A stretch of DNA of 64,000 nt from Argyresthia goedartella (Eukaryota; Arthropoda; Insecta; Lepidoptera; Argyresthiidae), in the NCBI GenBank assembly GCA_949825045.1, contig OX463807.1:13107501-13171500 (forward strand), written 5' to 3'. Position 1 is the stretch's first letter, and every line of letters starts with the position of its first letter. Under the pieces are notes generated by a model that was not told the origin of the DNA, did not search any database, and worked only from the letters and a program-made list of their open reading frames with translations. Made by a program: the position numbers and the translations under genes. Below, piece after piece: positions 21,361 to 32,297 of the stretch.

Positions 21361-23113
21361 GTGTATTTTTTTTACAAATTCAGCAATGCGTTCAATGCAG
21401 TATTTTCTACCAGATCGATTGTGGTCTCAGACAAACTTAACTTTAGTAAGTGGGCCACAGTAGGTATACTTAAAAGTAGACAAAATTTATATGAATTATA
21501 TAGTGAAAAACAATGGAATCATAGTGAAGAGTTCATGGATAAAGTAAAAAAGTACACAAAAATCTTTAGAAAAGTTTGTCAAATTGCAAAATCAAATTAT
21601 ATCAGATCTGAAATAAGAAAAAGTGATAACAAAATTAAATCAACTTGGGATATAATTAAAAGTGAGACTGGAAAGGTCAGTATTAAAAACAATGAATATG
21701 AATTAAAAATTAATGATATTACTTTCAAAAATGATTTTGATGTAGCTAAAGCTTTTGTTTTTTTTTTTACTGTCATCCCAATCTCTACTACAAAGTCTTT
21801 AGACTCTTCCAAAGTAGTCGCTGAATCTTTGCTAAAAGACTATATACCTAGATGTGAAAATCAATTCTCGTTTAATTATGTAGATGATAAAGATATTATT
21901 AAAGCCTTTAAATCAATAAATGTTAAGAAAACTGCAGACCTCTGGGATATTTCTGTTCATGTTGTGAAGCCCCTAATAAATGTTATTGCACTTGATTTAG
22001 CTTTCATATTTAATGCATCTATTGAATCTGGCGTGTTTCCTGATTTAATGAAACACAGTAAAATAGTACCTTTGTTTAAATCGGGTAGTACATCTGACCC
22101 TTCTAACTTCAGACCGATATCGGTATTGCCTACATTTAGTAAAGTATTTGAAAAAGTAATTTTAAATCAACTTCTTACACATTTCAACACCAACAACATG
22201 CTCCACTGTTAACAATTTGGTTTTACACAAGGCAAATCAACTACTGATACCGGTATTGAGTTAATATCACATATATATGATGCCTGGGAGGAGTCGCATG
22301 ATGCTCTAGGAGTATTTGGCGATTTGTTTAAGGCTTTTGATTGCGTACCATGGGACATTGATCAGGAAATTACATCACTATGGAATTAGGGATAACTCTT
22401 TAGATCTTCTCTCTTCTTATCTAAATAACAGGATACAGAGAGTTGACATTAATGGAAAACGATCTCCAGGGTCTGTTGTTACTATGGGTGTAAAGCAGGG
22501 TTCCATACTTGGGCCATTCCTGTTTTTGGTTTATATTAATGACCTGCCACATCTTGTCAGAGATAATCATGAGATTGTACTGTTTTCAGATGACACTTCA
22601 CTTTTGTTTAAAATGAAACGACGCAGTTTGAACTTTGACGATGTGAATAATGCAATCTCAAAGGTAGTCAATTGGTTTATTGCTAATAATCTTTTACTGA
22701 ACAATAACAAAACTAAATGTATTCGGTTTATACTCCCCAATGTTAAACAAGTCTCGGCTAATGTTAATGTTAAAGGTGAAAATTAAGAAATTGTAGATAG
22801 CACGGTATTCCTAGGAATAACCTTAGGTAATAAGCTTCAGTGGGGCCCACATATAGATTAGCTATCAAAAAAACTCAGTTCCGCAGTTTATGCAGTTAAA
22901 AAAATCCGTCTGTATACGGACGTGGAAACAGCTAGACTAGTTTACTTCAGCTACTTCCATAGCATTATGTCTTACGGCATACTGCTATGGGGGAACGCTG
23001 CAGATATTAACATAATATTTGTGCTGCAAAAGAGGGCTGTTCATGCAATCTACAATGTGGGTCGCTTCGCTTTTACAACAAAATACCGACTGAGTTACAA
23101 GAACTGTCTGTAA
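21361..23113 (+). pseudogene. LINE reverse transcriptase and thumb, broken
   Basis: Blocks in order: GVFPDLMKHSKIVPLFKSG, NFRPISVLPTFSKVFEKVI (21361-22212), QFGFTQGKSTTD after a stop at 22210, GVKQGSILGPFLFLVYINDLP and VLFSDDTSLLF (22316-22786), WGPHI/SSAVYAVKKIR, YFHSIMSYGILLWGNA (22850-23113). The polymerase YADD has become FSDD. At least three stops or frameshifts. It matches 58495-59657 over the thumb region (YFHSI-SYGIL-WG, LQKRA). Confidence 0.8.
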
Positions 23114-23633
23114 ATAATAAAAATCACTTTTGTAAAAAAGCTTACTACAAAATATCAGATTATGTAGAAGACAAGAAAGCTTGGGAAGGTGTTTGCTCCA
23201 ATTCTGTAAAAAATAACATATAAATCTGGAGGTTTCTAGTCGCCTCTTTGCCTCCAGCATCCAACATTGAGCTGACGGAATTCAAATTGAGTTCTATATT
23301 TCCCTGTACCTTATACATGTGTTAGTTTAAGATTTGACATTCTCCAAATGTTCTATGTGTTTCTTATGGAAATAAACTCTTTTTGAATTTTGATATTTTA
23401 CATTCAATTTTGTATCTTACATTATGGTTAGATTGAGGATCCCAAAATGCAGCTCCTATTTTACCATTACAATCTTTGGAGGCGTCTTTATATAGCTTTT
23501 AACTATTTACATATTTGATCTGCAATAAAAGTGAGCACCTATCTACCAAGTACTTATTATTGTTTAATCTTTTGGCTTTATCTATATCATCAATTTTAGT
23601 ATAAATTAAATCATCTGAGTTTATATTACTCAT

Positions 23634-24032
23634 CTAAGTATCCAAGGAAAACATATCCAACATAGGACTGGAGTGTATGGGAAGATTGTTAAATTTTGTG
23701 TGAATATTTATTAATAATGGTATTTTAGCTGTAGAGCTCCGGTCGGTGTTATCAACCACTGAGAGTTCCTCAATGAAACGTATGGTATAATTTTTTTCTA
23801 AAGACATAGCACGTAACCAAAACTTTCCAGCCAAATATCTTCTTCTTAAATGCAAAGGTTTTAGACAAATCTCGCTTTCCATTAAATGTATAGGAGTTGT
23901 CTTTATAAACCCACCAATCACTCTCATGGTCTGATTTTGAACCTTTTCAAGTTTGTATAGATCACACTTAGCGCTTGTGTCATATAGGAAGCTACTGTAA
24001 TCTATTCGGCTGCCAATAATATATATATACAA
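23634..24032 (-). pseudogene. I-group LINE, connection region after RT
   Basis: Open frame reading SRIDYSSFLYDTSAKCDLYKLEKVQNQTMRVIGGF and LMESEICLKPLHLRRRYLAGKFWLRA. This is the typical post-RT region of I/R1/LOA LINEs (Y-L-K-L...Q-A-R-I-GA; L-P-L-RR). It lies between the RT palm and the RNase H, which has been displaced to 20.2 kb by the inserted LINE. Confidence 0.6.
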
Positions 24033-24090
24033 TCTGCGTAGATATGTTGGGTGTACACCCCAGTTGGAGCCTGCTAAGACTTTAACACAT

Positions 24091-24874
24091 TTAAGAATTT
24101 TTGAGTTTTTTCTCGCACAATATTAATTTACCCCAACTTAAGCCGCAATCTAACCACAGACACAAATACTTCACACTATCGACTACATCCAACATGTGAC
24201 CATTCAATTTGACATTTGTACGGCCTCCACTAGAACCTTTCTTGACAATGCATACTTTTGTTTTTCGTGATGAAATTGTATGGCTTAAATATTCTACTAG
24301 TTTAGCAAGGCAGTTTAAAGCGGACTGGATCTTATATGTTGAATCTTTTAAAGAATTACTAGATACGTAGATGACTTTGTCATCCGCATATTGTGATATG
24401 AACACCTCGGTAATCTCGTGGCAGATTTTAGAGGTTATAACATTAAAAAGGATGGGGGATAAAGGATCACCCTGAGTCACACCTCTCCCTGTTTGACGAT
24501 ATACAATTTGGCGACTTTCAAACTTTCTATACTTAGATGTCGTTCCTGCAAAAAAATCCAAATATATATGTTAAGATCTATTTTAAAAGACTCAATTATA
24601 CACAACAATGTTTTAATGTCTACTTTATTAAATTCGCTTCTATATCAATAAAACATCCTTAAGTTGGGTACTTCTTCGCAAACCCTATTTGAATTGAAAG
24701 TATCAAGCGCGATAGGTTATCCAAACACGATTGAGACTTTCTAAGCCCTGTAGTTGAATCAGAAAAGCAACGGTTCCTTTCCAACCACAACTCTAACCTT
24801 TTACACAGGACTGAATGAAGAATCTTGCAGGGACAGGATATTAGAGCTATGGGTCTAGCATCAGGCTTACTCAA
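24091..24874 (-). pseudogene. I-group LINE reverse transcriptase, broken
   Basis: Two frames: 24659-24874 (DARPIALISCPCKILHSVLCKRLELWLE, SQSCLDNLSRLI) and 24091-24561 (RGVTQGDPLSPILFNVI, FISQYADDKVIYV, SSRKTKVCIV, VKYLCLWLD). The polymerase YADD and the GDPLSP box are intact. The roughly 100 bases between them are shifted or partly deleted. Confidence 0.7.
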
Positions 24875-25294
24875 GTCACTTTTAGGTATAGGAATAATTT
24901 TGATATATCTCCATTGATGAGGAACAAAATCAGTCGCTAAGACTGCATTAAATATGGTCAGAAGATAATTTTATAATTTGTCGGCAGATGTTTTATCGTA
25001 GAGAATGAAATATGGTCTCTGCCAGGGGCAGTATTCTTAGGTTGAATAGAGCGCTCTAGTTCATGAAGTGACATCGACAAGAAAAAATCCCTGTGTAGAC
25101 GACTATCTCAATATAGCCGCCACCCATGGACTGCTTAGTGCGCATACTTTCCCCACACATGGCGAGAATTGTTTGGACCTTATACTATTGAGATCGTACT
25201 TCTCCTGCACCTCTCTTATCTTCAAATCATGTATTACTGGTCATTCTTCTGTATTTTTGAACATTGGATTCCAATTGAAAACTCGGTAAGTTAA

Positions 25295-25931
25295 CCTCCG
25301 CGAATCCGGGCCGCCCCGGCGCGAAACAGCTAGGATCCGCGGCATATTTTGAGCCCACCCGCGCGCGGCACTTGACTGACGTATACAAATTGTAGATCTG
25401 AGTAGCTAATGAAACCCTCTCTTAGTTAATGCGAAAAAAATGTCACTGTGACCGTAGTTTATTTTTGTACCGACATGAGAATCACCGACTTCTATGAAAA
25501 TGTTCCCTCTCGACACATATCTAGCCAACATGAGAAAAACATCAACAAATATACATGTTGTTTGATACCTACGTAATCTTCATGAGATAAGCTTTTCAAA
25601 ACAATAAAGACATCAGTGTGTTCTTATAGAAACAATTCACTATTCACCATAAAAGCAAAGAAAAGATCAGTCACAATTCGCGCGCGAGAAAAAGTGATTT
25701 TGTTTTTTCCAGACTGAATATTTTTTTCAACGAAAGACCACAGAAAAATATGTTCATGGTAGAGTTTGAGTAATGCCGCATTTACACTTGCCAAGCATGC
25801 CAACATTATGCTCTAAAATTGTTCCAAAATACCGGTTTGTAAACACAGCTTCACCCGCGCATCAATAGCTGCGCGTGGTAACCAACGGTATTTTAACTTT
25901 GCAGCTATTGATGCTTTCGGATTCTGAGAGG
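25295..25931. mobile_element. piggyBac-like MITE with TTAA duplication
   Basis: Flanked by TTAA at 25291-25294 and 25932-25935. Family Y copy 2 (about 53980-53995, reversed) reads straight across this point as gcaagttaatggtacc. Ends CCTCcgcgAATCCg and, reversed, CCTCtcagAATCCg form a short imperfect terminal repeat. A perfect 13-bp inner inverted repeat (catcaatagctgc) lies near the right end. There is no transposase; it is probably moved by a piggyBac-type enzyme. Confidence 0.75.
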
Positions 25932-26269
25932 TTAATGGTACCTTTCCTAAGCTCAACTTTGAAGCTGCGGCGATGGAAATAACTAATACTGATTTCACTA
26001 GTGTACTAGCATACTCTGACGACAATACTTCTGCAGAACTACTGGTATCTACATAACATATCTTACATAACTAAGGCTAATACATATATACTGGATCACT
26101 GATGGGCTGCTTAGATGTATACGTAATCGTGATAAACTTCATAAAAAGGCAAAAAAGTCACCTAACAACCCTACTCTACAAATTACATACTCGCGTTATC
26201 GAAATTTTTGTAGCAACTTATTAAAAAAGTTTAAAGTACATATGAAAAATCTGAGTTCAATAAAGTTAA

Positions 26270-27036
26270 AAAGGGTGCCTGGAATATGATTAAAACTATG
26301 TCACAAATTAAAAAAAATGTCAACTCTCCCACGGAAATATTAAGTAAAAGCAGCCCACTCGCCTCAGTTAACAAAGTCAACAATATTTTGCAAATATCGG
26401 AAAGAATATGGCAGAAAAAAATCTTGCCTCCTGTAACTCTACTCAGAAACCAAATCTATATCCGAACATTCGAGATTCCATGGCCATGTTCGAGGCAGAC
26501 TAAAATGAAATAGAGAAAATTATCATGAGAAACAACTTCGCTTCTGGGTGGGATGGCATTACCACTTCTCTTTTGAAACTCTCCAAAAGACTCCTTAAAC
26601 CCCAATCATGCATGTCTGTAATCTTAGCTTGCGTTCTGGTACTTTCCCCCAAGTAAAAAAGGCCCTAGTACACCCGAGCTATAAATCTGGGGACAAGGAT
26701 TATGTAAACAACTACAGACCTATAGCAGTTCTCTCCACGCTTTCCAAAATTATAGAGAAAGAACTAAACTCCAGACTTGTCAACTACCTCAACAAAAATA
26801 AAATTATATCACCTAACCAGTTTGGCTTCCAGAGTGACATCTCAACGGAGGACGCCGTAATGGAGCTAACCGATCACATCATCCAAAAACTCGATCTGAA
26901 GCACAAGACTATCGGCATCTGTCTCGACCTCTCAAAGGCATTTGAAACTGTCTCTGTTCCCATAATTCTGCGCAAAATGGAATCTGTGGGTATTAGAGAC
27001 ATGAATCAAATATCTTCCGTGATTACCTAACAAATC
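26270..27036 (+). pseudogene. Family Y reverse transcriptase fragment
   Basis: From about 26270: WNMIKTMSQIKKN, SGWDGITTSLLKLSKRLL, then in frame 26608-27030 NLSLRSGTFPQVKKALVHPSYKSGDKDYVNNYRPIAVLSTLSKIIEKELNSRLVNYL, QFGFQSDISTEDAVMELTDHI, GICLDLSKAFETVSVPIILRKMESVGI. These are RT blocks 1-4, with the first catalytic Asp in DLSKAF. The polymerase YADD block is lost with the truncation. Confidence 0.75.
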
Positions 27037-27379
27037 GTGAGGCTTTTCTTGCACCCTTCGCATTTCATTGGTGGCATAGTGAGGCGTTTAATGTAATCCG
27101 TCCAGCTAGCCGTAGAGCCGCTTACGCAGAGAACCGCTAGATGGCGGCATAAATTGTAGTGGATATCGATTACTGACGTGTATCACCGGTTTTATAATCA
27201 ATATGGTAGGGTATCCCATTATTTGATTCGAATTTCACTGCCTATTTTACGAAATTTAATAACTAAGCACACACATTTAGGCACTTTCTTTAGCTGTATA
27301 TACTATTTTGTTGTTAGTAACCGTAAATATGCTCATGCTCGTTGTTTTTAAGAAAATCAGCTATTTGAACTCTTCAACA

Positions 27380-27960
27380 TCATCGTAGGTCAACTTGTAC
27401 TTCAGTACGCATTCTCCTCGCATTGCCATCATTCAAACAATATCTGAGAGAAGCGGACGTCTTGGGAGTCTTTAACTTTATGGCAGAGAAATTGTCTAAC
27501 CACTTTCGAAAGTCTACTGGTTGCATCTGTTTAACAGTAGCATGTGGTTTCCTGACAGTCCTAACAGCCTCTTCGAAGTCATTAAAATCATAGACTCTCT
27601 TAATTTTTTTCATCGATAGTTCAATACTGTGGTGAAAGCTGCAGCACTCATGAAGGTGTGACCGGGCTCCAAATAGTGCATTGTCAATATTTTGCACGAT
27701 ATTTCGTTTGAGTTCATAATATAGGTACACAAAAACTCAGTAAGCACCAATTTTAGTTTTGGCGCGAACAATTGTCGAGCCAAAGTTCCAATATCGCAGT
27801 ATCTCTCTGTGTTATGAGAAATGCGCAAGAGGTGCTGACAATTTGTTCTCTGCACCTTGCACCAATTCCTTTGTGCCAAATGCCAGATAATCGGAAGATT
27901 TTCTGGAAAATCTTACCGAACCACTGGACCAGGATAGAAATTTACCTCTTGGTGCAACAA
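27380..27960 (-). pseudogene. DUF7869-like gene remnant
   Basis: Minus-strand frames give WHKGIGARCREQIVSTS-AFL, then LELWLDNCSRQN, NSNEISCKILTMHYLEPGHTFMSA and, after a frameshift near 27640, SFHHSIELSMKKIKRVYDFNDFEEAV, QMQPVDFRKWLDNF, KTSASLRY. I recall the order W-DNCS-QN, I-YLEPGHT-M-AD-FH from arthropod DUF7869 proteins, which are often multi-copy and probably transposon-linked. Function is unknown. At least one frameshift and stops; dead. Confidence 0.5.
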
Positions 27961-28130
27961 CAGCACGGCAGCGTCACCGCAAATAATTTTGTTTGGTCCA
28001 AAATAACTCTCATTATTTTATCGTAAAATATTATCTTGTTTCACTAAACGTATTGTATGGAGTCCTTTCATCATTCAAAAATGACATGTAGATTCTTTCT
28101 GTATTTAATGTTCATTTGATTTACTGGAAT

Positions 28131-28315
28131 TAAAAAAGGGCGGCATCTACGTTTTTTGGCTACAATTCTGTAATTTTGAATATTTTTCGTACTTTTATTT
28201 TGTTTTTACGTAAAACAAAATTCTTGGTGTCATACCGCCTAGTGAAGATATGTCGAAAAGTTACGTTTTGCCATTTATCTCTAAACTGTGACACTGTAGA
28301 TGCCGCCTTTTCGCT
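28131..28315. repeat. Inverted repeat pair around 185 bp
   Basis: aaaaaagggcggcatctac at the left and gtagatgccgccttttcg at the right face each other. It could be a small MITE or the end of the transposon that carried the DUF7869-like gene. No clear target duplication was seen. Confidence 0.4.
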
Positions 28316-28429
28316 AACGACGGCAGTACACTGATTCTGACCTAACACTATGATACCCTGTATCGTGGGAATAAGAAACAGCAATAGTGTTAACAAATAC
28401 ACACATTATTAATAATTTAATCTAATTCT

Positions 28430-28925
28430 GGGAAGTAGGTAAAATATAATGTCGATTAACTTAAGAAAGTTCATTTTTGGAAAATTGTTTGATTATTGCC
28501 TGGCAAACTCATCATTATTCCTAAAGAGGCCTATTATAGAATTTGAAAAAGTAATTCGAGGTTTCAGTCCAACCTGCAGCTCTCTTAATGGTATCGATGG
28601 AGTCACCGGAGCTGCGCGCGATGAGCACCAATCTGCTCCTCGTCCACTCTGCTACTATTCAGCTTATCCTTGATCCACATACTCAAGGTCTGAGAGGTTA
28701 CGGCTAGGAGTGGTTTTCGAAGGCTGATAAAGAGATTTTATGTGTCTTTAGGTAATTGGTTACTTAGTGAAATGTCAGCTTCTAGATTTTTCACTGGACA
28801 TATATCTGGCCTTTGCAGAAAGTATGCAAGAGAAATAAGTGGCTGGCATAAACCACTTATTGTAGTTTTTAATCATTAGACATTTGTTATCGTAATTCTT
28901 TAAGTTCCAAAAGATTTCTTTTGTC
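28430..28925 (-). pseudogene. DIRS-C tyrosine recombinase remnant, C-terminal part
   Basis: Minus-strand reading gives LFISLRKPLLAVTSQTLSMWIK (28750-28660), a decayed H-x-x-R region (GAHRAQLR), then SIDTIKRAAGWTETSNYFFKFYNRPL (28600-28525). These equal the YR C-terminus of the two DIRS elements here, including the final tyrosine. Stops and small shifts kill it. The N-terminal part of this old gene lies on the far side of DIRS-B at 36729-36905. Confidence 0.7.
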
Positions 28926-29145
28926 TATAATTGTAAATCAAACGAACTTACCTGTGAAGTTTGATTGTAATTATACGAGTATCTTGAGCGAAGATGATTA
29001 CCTAAGTTTACGAGCAGCAGTACACGAAGTCATGCTGTCCTTGTCACACATTTAAAGAGTCTCATTTCAAAAGACTCTTTCTCTGTCTACCCGCAGCTGA
29101 CCGACTGCATGTTGTCGCGCGCCCGCGCGCTCAGATTTCATTACT
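28926..29145 (-). repeat. DIRS-B outer 77 bp plus 3' inverted terminal repeat
   Basis: The repeat part, from gaagatgattacctaag to gcgcgcccgcgcgctc, is an inverted copy of 36563-36710. The outer 77 bp are complementary to the internal region and hold a reversed GGTAAGTTCGTTT. Confidence 0.9.
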
Positions 29146-29215
29146 TTTAAAGACATTTCAATATTTTTTCGTGTGCTAGATGGGTTAAAGTAAAAAAGGG
29201 TAAGGGAGGGGAGAT

Positions 29216-29335
29216 GGTAATCATCTTCGCTCAAGATACTCGTATAATTACAATCAAACTTCACAGGTAAGTTCGTTTGATTTACAATTATACTTCATAT
29301 CTCTCGCGAAGATGATTACCTAAGTTTACGAGCAG
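29216..29335 (-). repeat. DIRS-B internal complementary region
   Basis: 77 bases complementary to the outer left end joined to about 43 bases complementary to the outer right end. On the plus strand the join reads GGTAAGTTCGTTT, eight bases, ATTAT, the same spacing as in DIRS-A. Confidence 0.9.
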
Positions 29336-29508
29336 ATGTTCAAAGATCGAAAAAATATTGTAAGAAGAAGAAGAAGTGGAGTAAATCATGTTTTATTTAA
29401 AAAACAAAAGAAAAAAGAACATAATTGGTTTCCGTAACTATGTAACGCAAAAAATTAAATATTAAATATATTTATAAGAAGGCAAAATAATTTCTTGCTT
29501 CAAGATAT

Positions 29509-30465
29509 CTAAGGATGGTTATCATAGATAGCCATCACAAAATCATCGGTTGTCTGAACAACATCCCTATTATAATATTTAAGAAAGATATTTGATTTGT
29601 CGCTCCAACCTGCGGCTTTGCGAACCACCTCTAAATTTATTCCCGCTAGATGAGCGGCGGAAGTCGATGCGTGGCGCGTACTATGTGCACCAAAGACTGA
29701 TATGTCAATTCCACTCAGCTGCAAAATATTTTTAACCCAATGGCCGAGTGTTTGAGATGTAACTTTTTGATGTGGCTTTTTATAACTTAGAAATAAATAA
29801 GTATAATTATTGGAAGTTCGTAAAGACTGCGTCTTTTCTATGTATTTTTTAACTGCCAAAGCCGGACAAATTTTTGGATTTTCTTTTATAAAGGGTAGTT
29901 TTATCAGCGGTTGGCAAGACCCAGGTTTAGAAGTTTTTATCAGGTCATCTATTTTTATTGTCATTGCATCAGCGTTGATAGAAATGTTCTTAACTTTAAT
30001 CAAACTCAACGTTTGCATTCTTTGTGCTGATGCAATGGCTAACAAAGTTACAGTTTTTAGTGATAAATCTTAAAGTGCCAAATTGTCGTAGGGATACAAT
30101 TCAGCAAGGTTTTTTAGAACTAAATTTGTGTCCCATGTAGTACTATATTTAGGCCGTGGTGGCTTTATTCGATACATTCCTTTTATAAGGCGATTGATAC
30201 TCTCAATTTGAGTAATACTATGCCCTAATAATAGAGATAAAGCCGATCGGCAAGTGTTTACAGTACTGTAACTAGCCCCATTCTCAAATATTTCAGTTAG
30301 GAACTTAATTATTTCAGTGCTGTTTCCTTCATAGAAATCAACCCTATTTCTATCACAAAACTGCCACCAATAATTTAAAGATGAGCTATACTGATTGATA
30401 GTATTTTTTGCTAAAGATGCCATCATAATATTAAGTGAATTTTCGGGAACTCCCCGCCTGATCAT
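29509..30465 (-). pseudogene. DIRS-B tyrosine recombinase, one in-frame stop
   Basis: A 318-codon frame from ATG 30465 (ATGA overlap with the pol stop) to 29509, interrupted only by TAA at 30070-30072. Marks: SLAKNTINQYSSSLNYWWQF, Arg in IASAQRMQT, HxxR in GAHSTRHASTSAA, AAGWSDKSNIFLKYYNRD with the nucleophile Tyr. About half the residues appear shared with the DIRS-A enzyme, judged by eye. The single stop lies before the catalytic Arg, so the catalytic half alone would be translated only from an internal start. Confidence 0.9.
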
Positions 30466-32297
30466 TGCTTGCCTGATAACCGCGCTGCCACCAGGATAAG
30501 GTCTTCGTGCAGCGGGTGTGTTTCTCTGAAAGGAGATTTTAATAGGTGACTAGAGGGACCGAAATATATTTCAGCAGAAACACGAAGCTTTCGCCAAAGT
30601 GGGTACCATGGTTGCGACAGCCAGTTAGGTATAACTACAATTCCCTCAGCCTTGTCGTTTATAATTTTTTGTAATACTCTAGGTATGAGACAAAACGGCG
30701 GAAATGCGTAAAAATTTAGATTATTCCAGTCAAATGTAAAGGCGTCTATTATCTCGGAATTTGGGTCCAGTTTCCATGATGCATACCTATCGCATTTATT
30801 GTTGTAGCTACTAGCAAACAAGTCGAAATTCGGTTCGCCGAAAGTGTGAACAATGTTTTGGTATGCATCATTACAAAGTTCCCACTCGTTATCCGAATTA
30901 ACTTGTCTTGATGCACGATCTGCTACCTTATTGTCGGCTGACTTGATATACGACGCGAAAATAAAAAGATTTCGTTTTTCGCACCATTCCCAAATATCGC
31001 GAGCTATCTTATTAAGCTGCGGAAATTGTACACCCCCCATTCTATTTATATAAGCAATAGCAGTTGTGTTGTCGATTCTGAGTAGTATGTCGCGATGGTT
31101 TAAGTCAGAGGCAAAAATTTTTAATCCGTAAAAGGCGGCCTTAAGCTCTAGAGTATTTATATGTAGAGATAATTCTAAAGTTTTCCAATGACCATTAGCA
31201 ACCTCGGAGCCACAACTTGCGCCCCAGCCTGTAAGTGATGAGTCGCTAAATATTTCAGTGCAATAGTTATTATTACGAAAAGGGGCGTAGGCTGAATCTA
31301 TATTATCCCTCCACCAGACAAGATCCGGCTTAAGATTTTCAGATAAGGTCATGCGCTTATTGTAGTTATCTTGATTTTTCTGAAGTGCCAAATACTTTTC
31401 ACGTTCGAACAATTTTGTATGAACCCAACCATATCTTATGGCGGGACAAGCTGAAGTTAATAGTCCTAAAAATTCAGCAAACTGCCGTATAGTGCAAGTT
31501 TTCTTTCTCAGGTATTCGTGAACTTTTGTTTTAATCCTACATCTTTTATCATCTGGTAATGTTAGTGTCATATTCTCTGTGTCAAAATTAAACCCCAAAA
31601 ATTTACATGTTTTGCTGGGAACTAGTTGACTTTTTTCAAAGTTTATAACAAAACCAAGTTTTTGTAGTAAATATTTTGTGTCGTCTACATTCTTTTGGCA
31701 CTCACAGTAACTACTGCCAATTAACAAAAAATCGTCGAGGTAATTCACAGAAAAAAACCCTTGGGAGCGTAGGTGCTGTAACACAGGTTTTAACAATTTC
31801 GTAAAAACGAATGGTGCCGTACACAAGCCAAACGGAAGTACGTTAAATTCGTATTGAGAGTTATCCCATTCAAAGCGAAGCCATTTATGATATTTTTCGT
31901 CGATTGAAACCAAAAAGTATGAATCTTTGAGGTCAATGGATGCCATGTAATCGTCTTTCCTAAGTAATTTAATGGCAGTCCTATAGTCCTCCATTTTAAA
32001 ATGTTCGACATCGACAAATTTATTGAGGGCTTTCAGGTTTAGAATAAATCTGTGCTTGCCGTTTGGCTTGGGGACGGAAAAAATTGGTGACAAAAATTGA
32101 CCGTCGCATGGGCTACAGGTTGACACGTGGCCCGCTTCCAACAATTCTTCGATACAGTTATTGATTATACTTTTTTCTGACCTTGACAATAACATTGAAC
32201 TGTTTTTATTTTGATTTATCTGATAAGGTTCCTCGACGAAAGGTATTTTATAACCCTTGACCCATGATAAAATAGTTTGATTTGACGTTAAATTTAA

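Larger units (their letters stand above)
20362..23395 (+). mobile_element. Jockey/CR1-superfamily LINE (plus), inserted in the I-group LINE
   Basis: A single ORF2 in decay: endonuclease, RT and thumb, ending in a short AT-rich 3' tail (aataaactctttttgaattttgat). The 5' end truncates before or near the start of ORF2; no ORF1 is attached. Relatives of its RT/thumb lie at 58495-59722. Exact clade (Daphne, Crack, jockey) is not resolved by eye. Confidence 0.75.
19740..25060 (-). mobile_element. I/R1/LOA-group LINE (minus), split by another LINE
   Basis: Minus-strand order, right to left: RT fingers (24874-24659), RT palm with YADD (24561-24091), connection/thumb (24032-23634), then after the inserted LINE at 20362-23395, an RNase H domain and C-terminus (20360 to about 19740). 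An RNase H after the RT is typical of I-group LINEs. Several stops and frameshifts make it dead. Outer limits are approximate. Confidence 0.7.
25066..27036 (+). mobile_element. Jockey-type LINE family Y, copy 1
   Basis: Fragments of ORF2 in order: endonuclease end (25068-25289, DYLNIAATHGLLS...GENCLDLILL), a spacer interrupted by a MITE (25295-25931), then the pre-RT and RT (26270-27036). It matches 51560-54000 (minus) closely enough that each copy shows the uninterrupted state of the other. Homology to copy 2 stops abruptly after caaatcgt at 27036, so the 3' half is missing. Confidence 0.75.
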
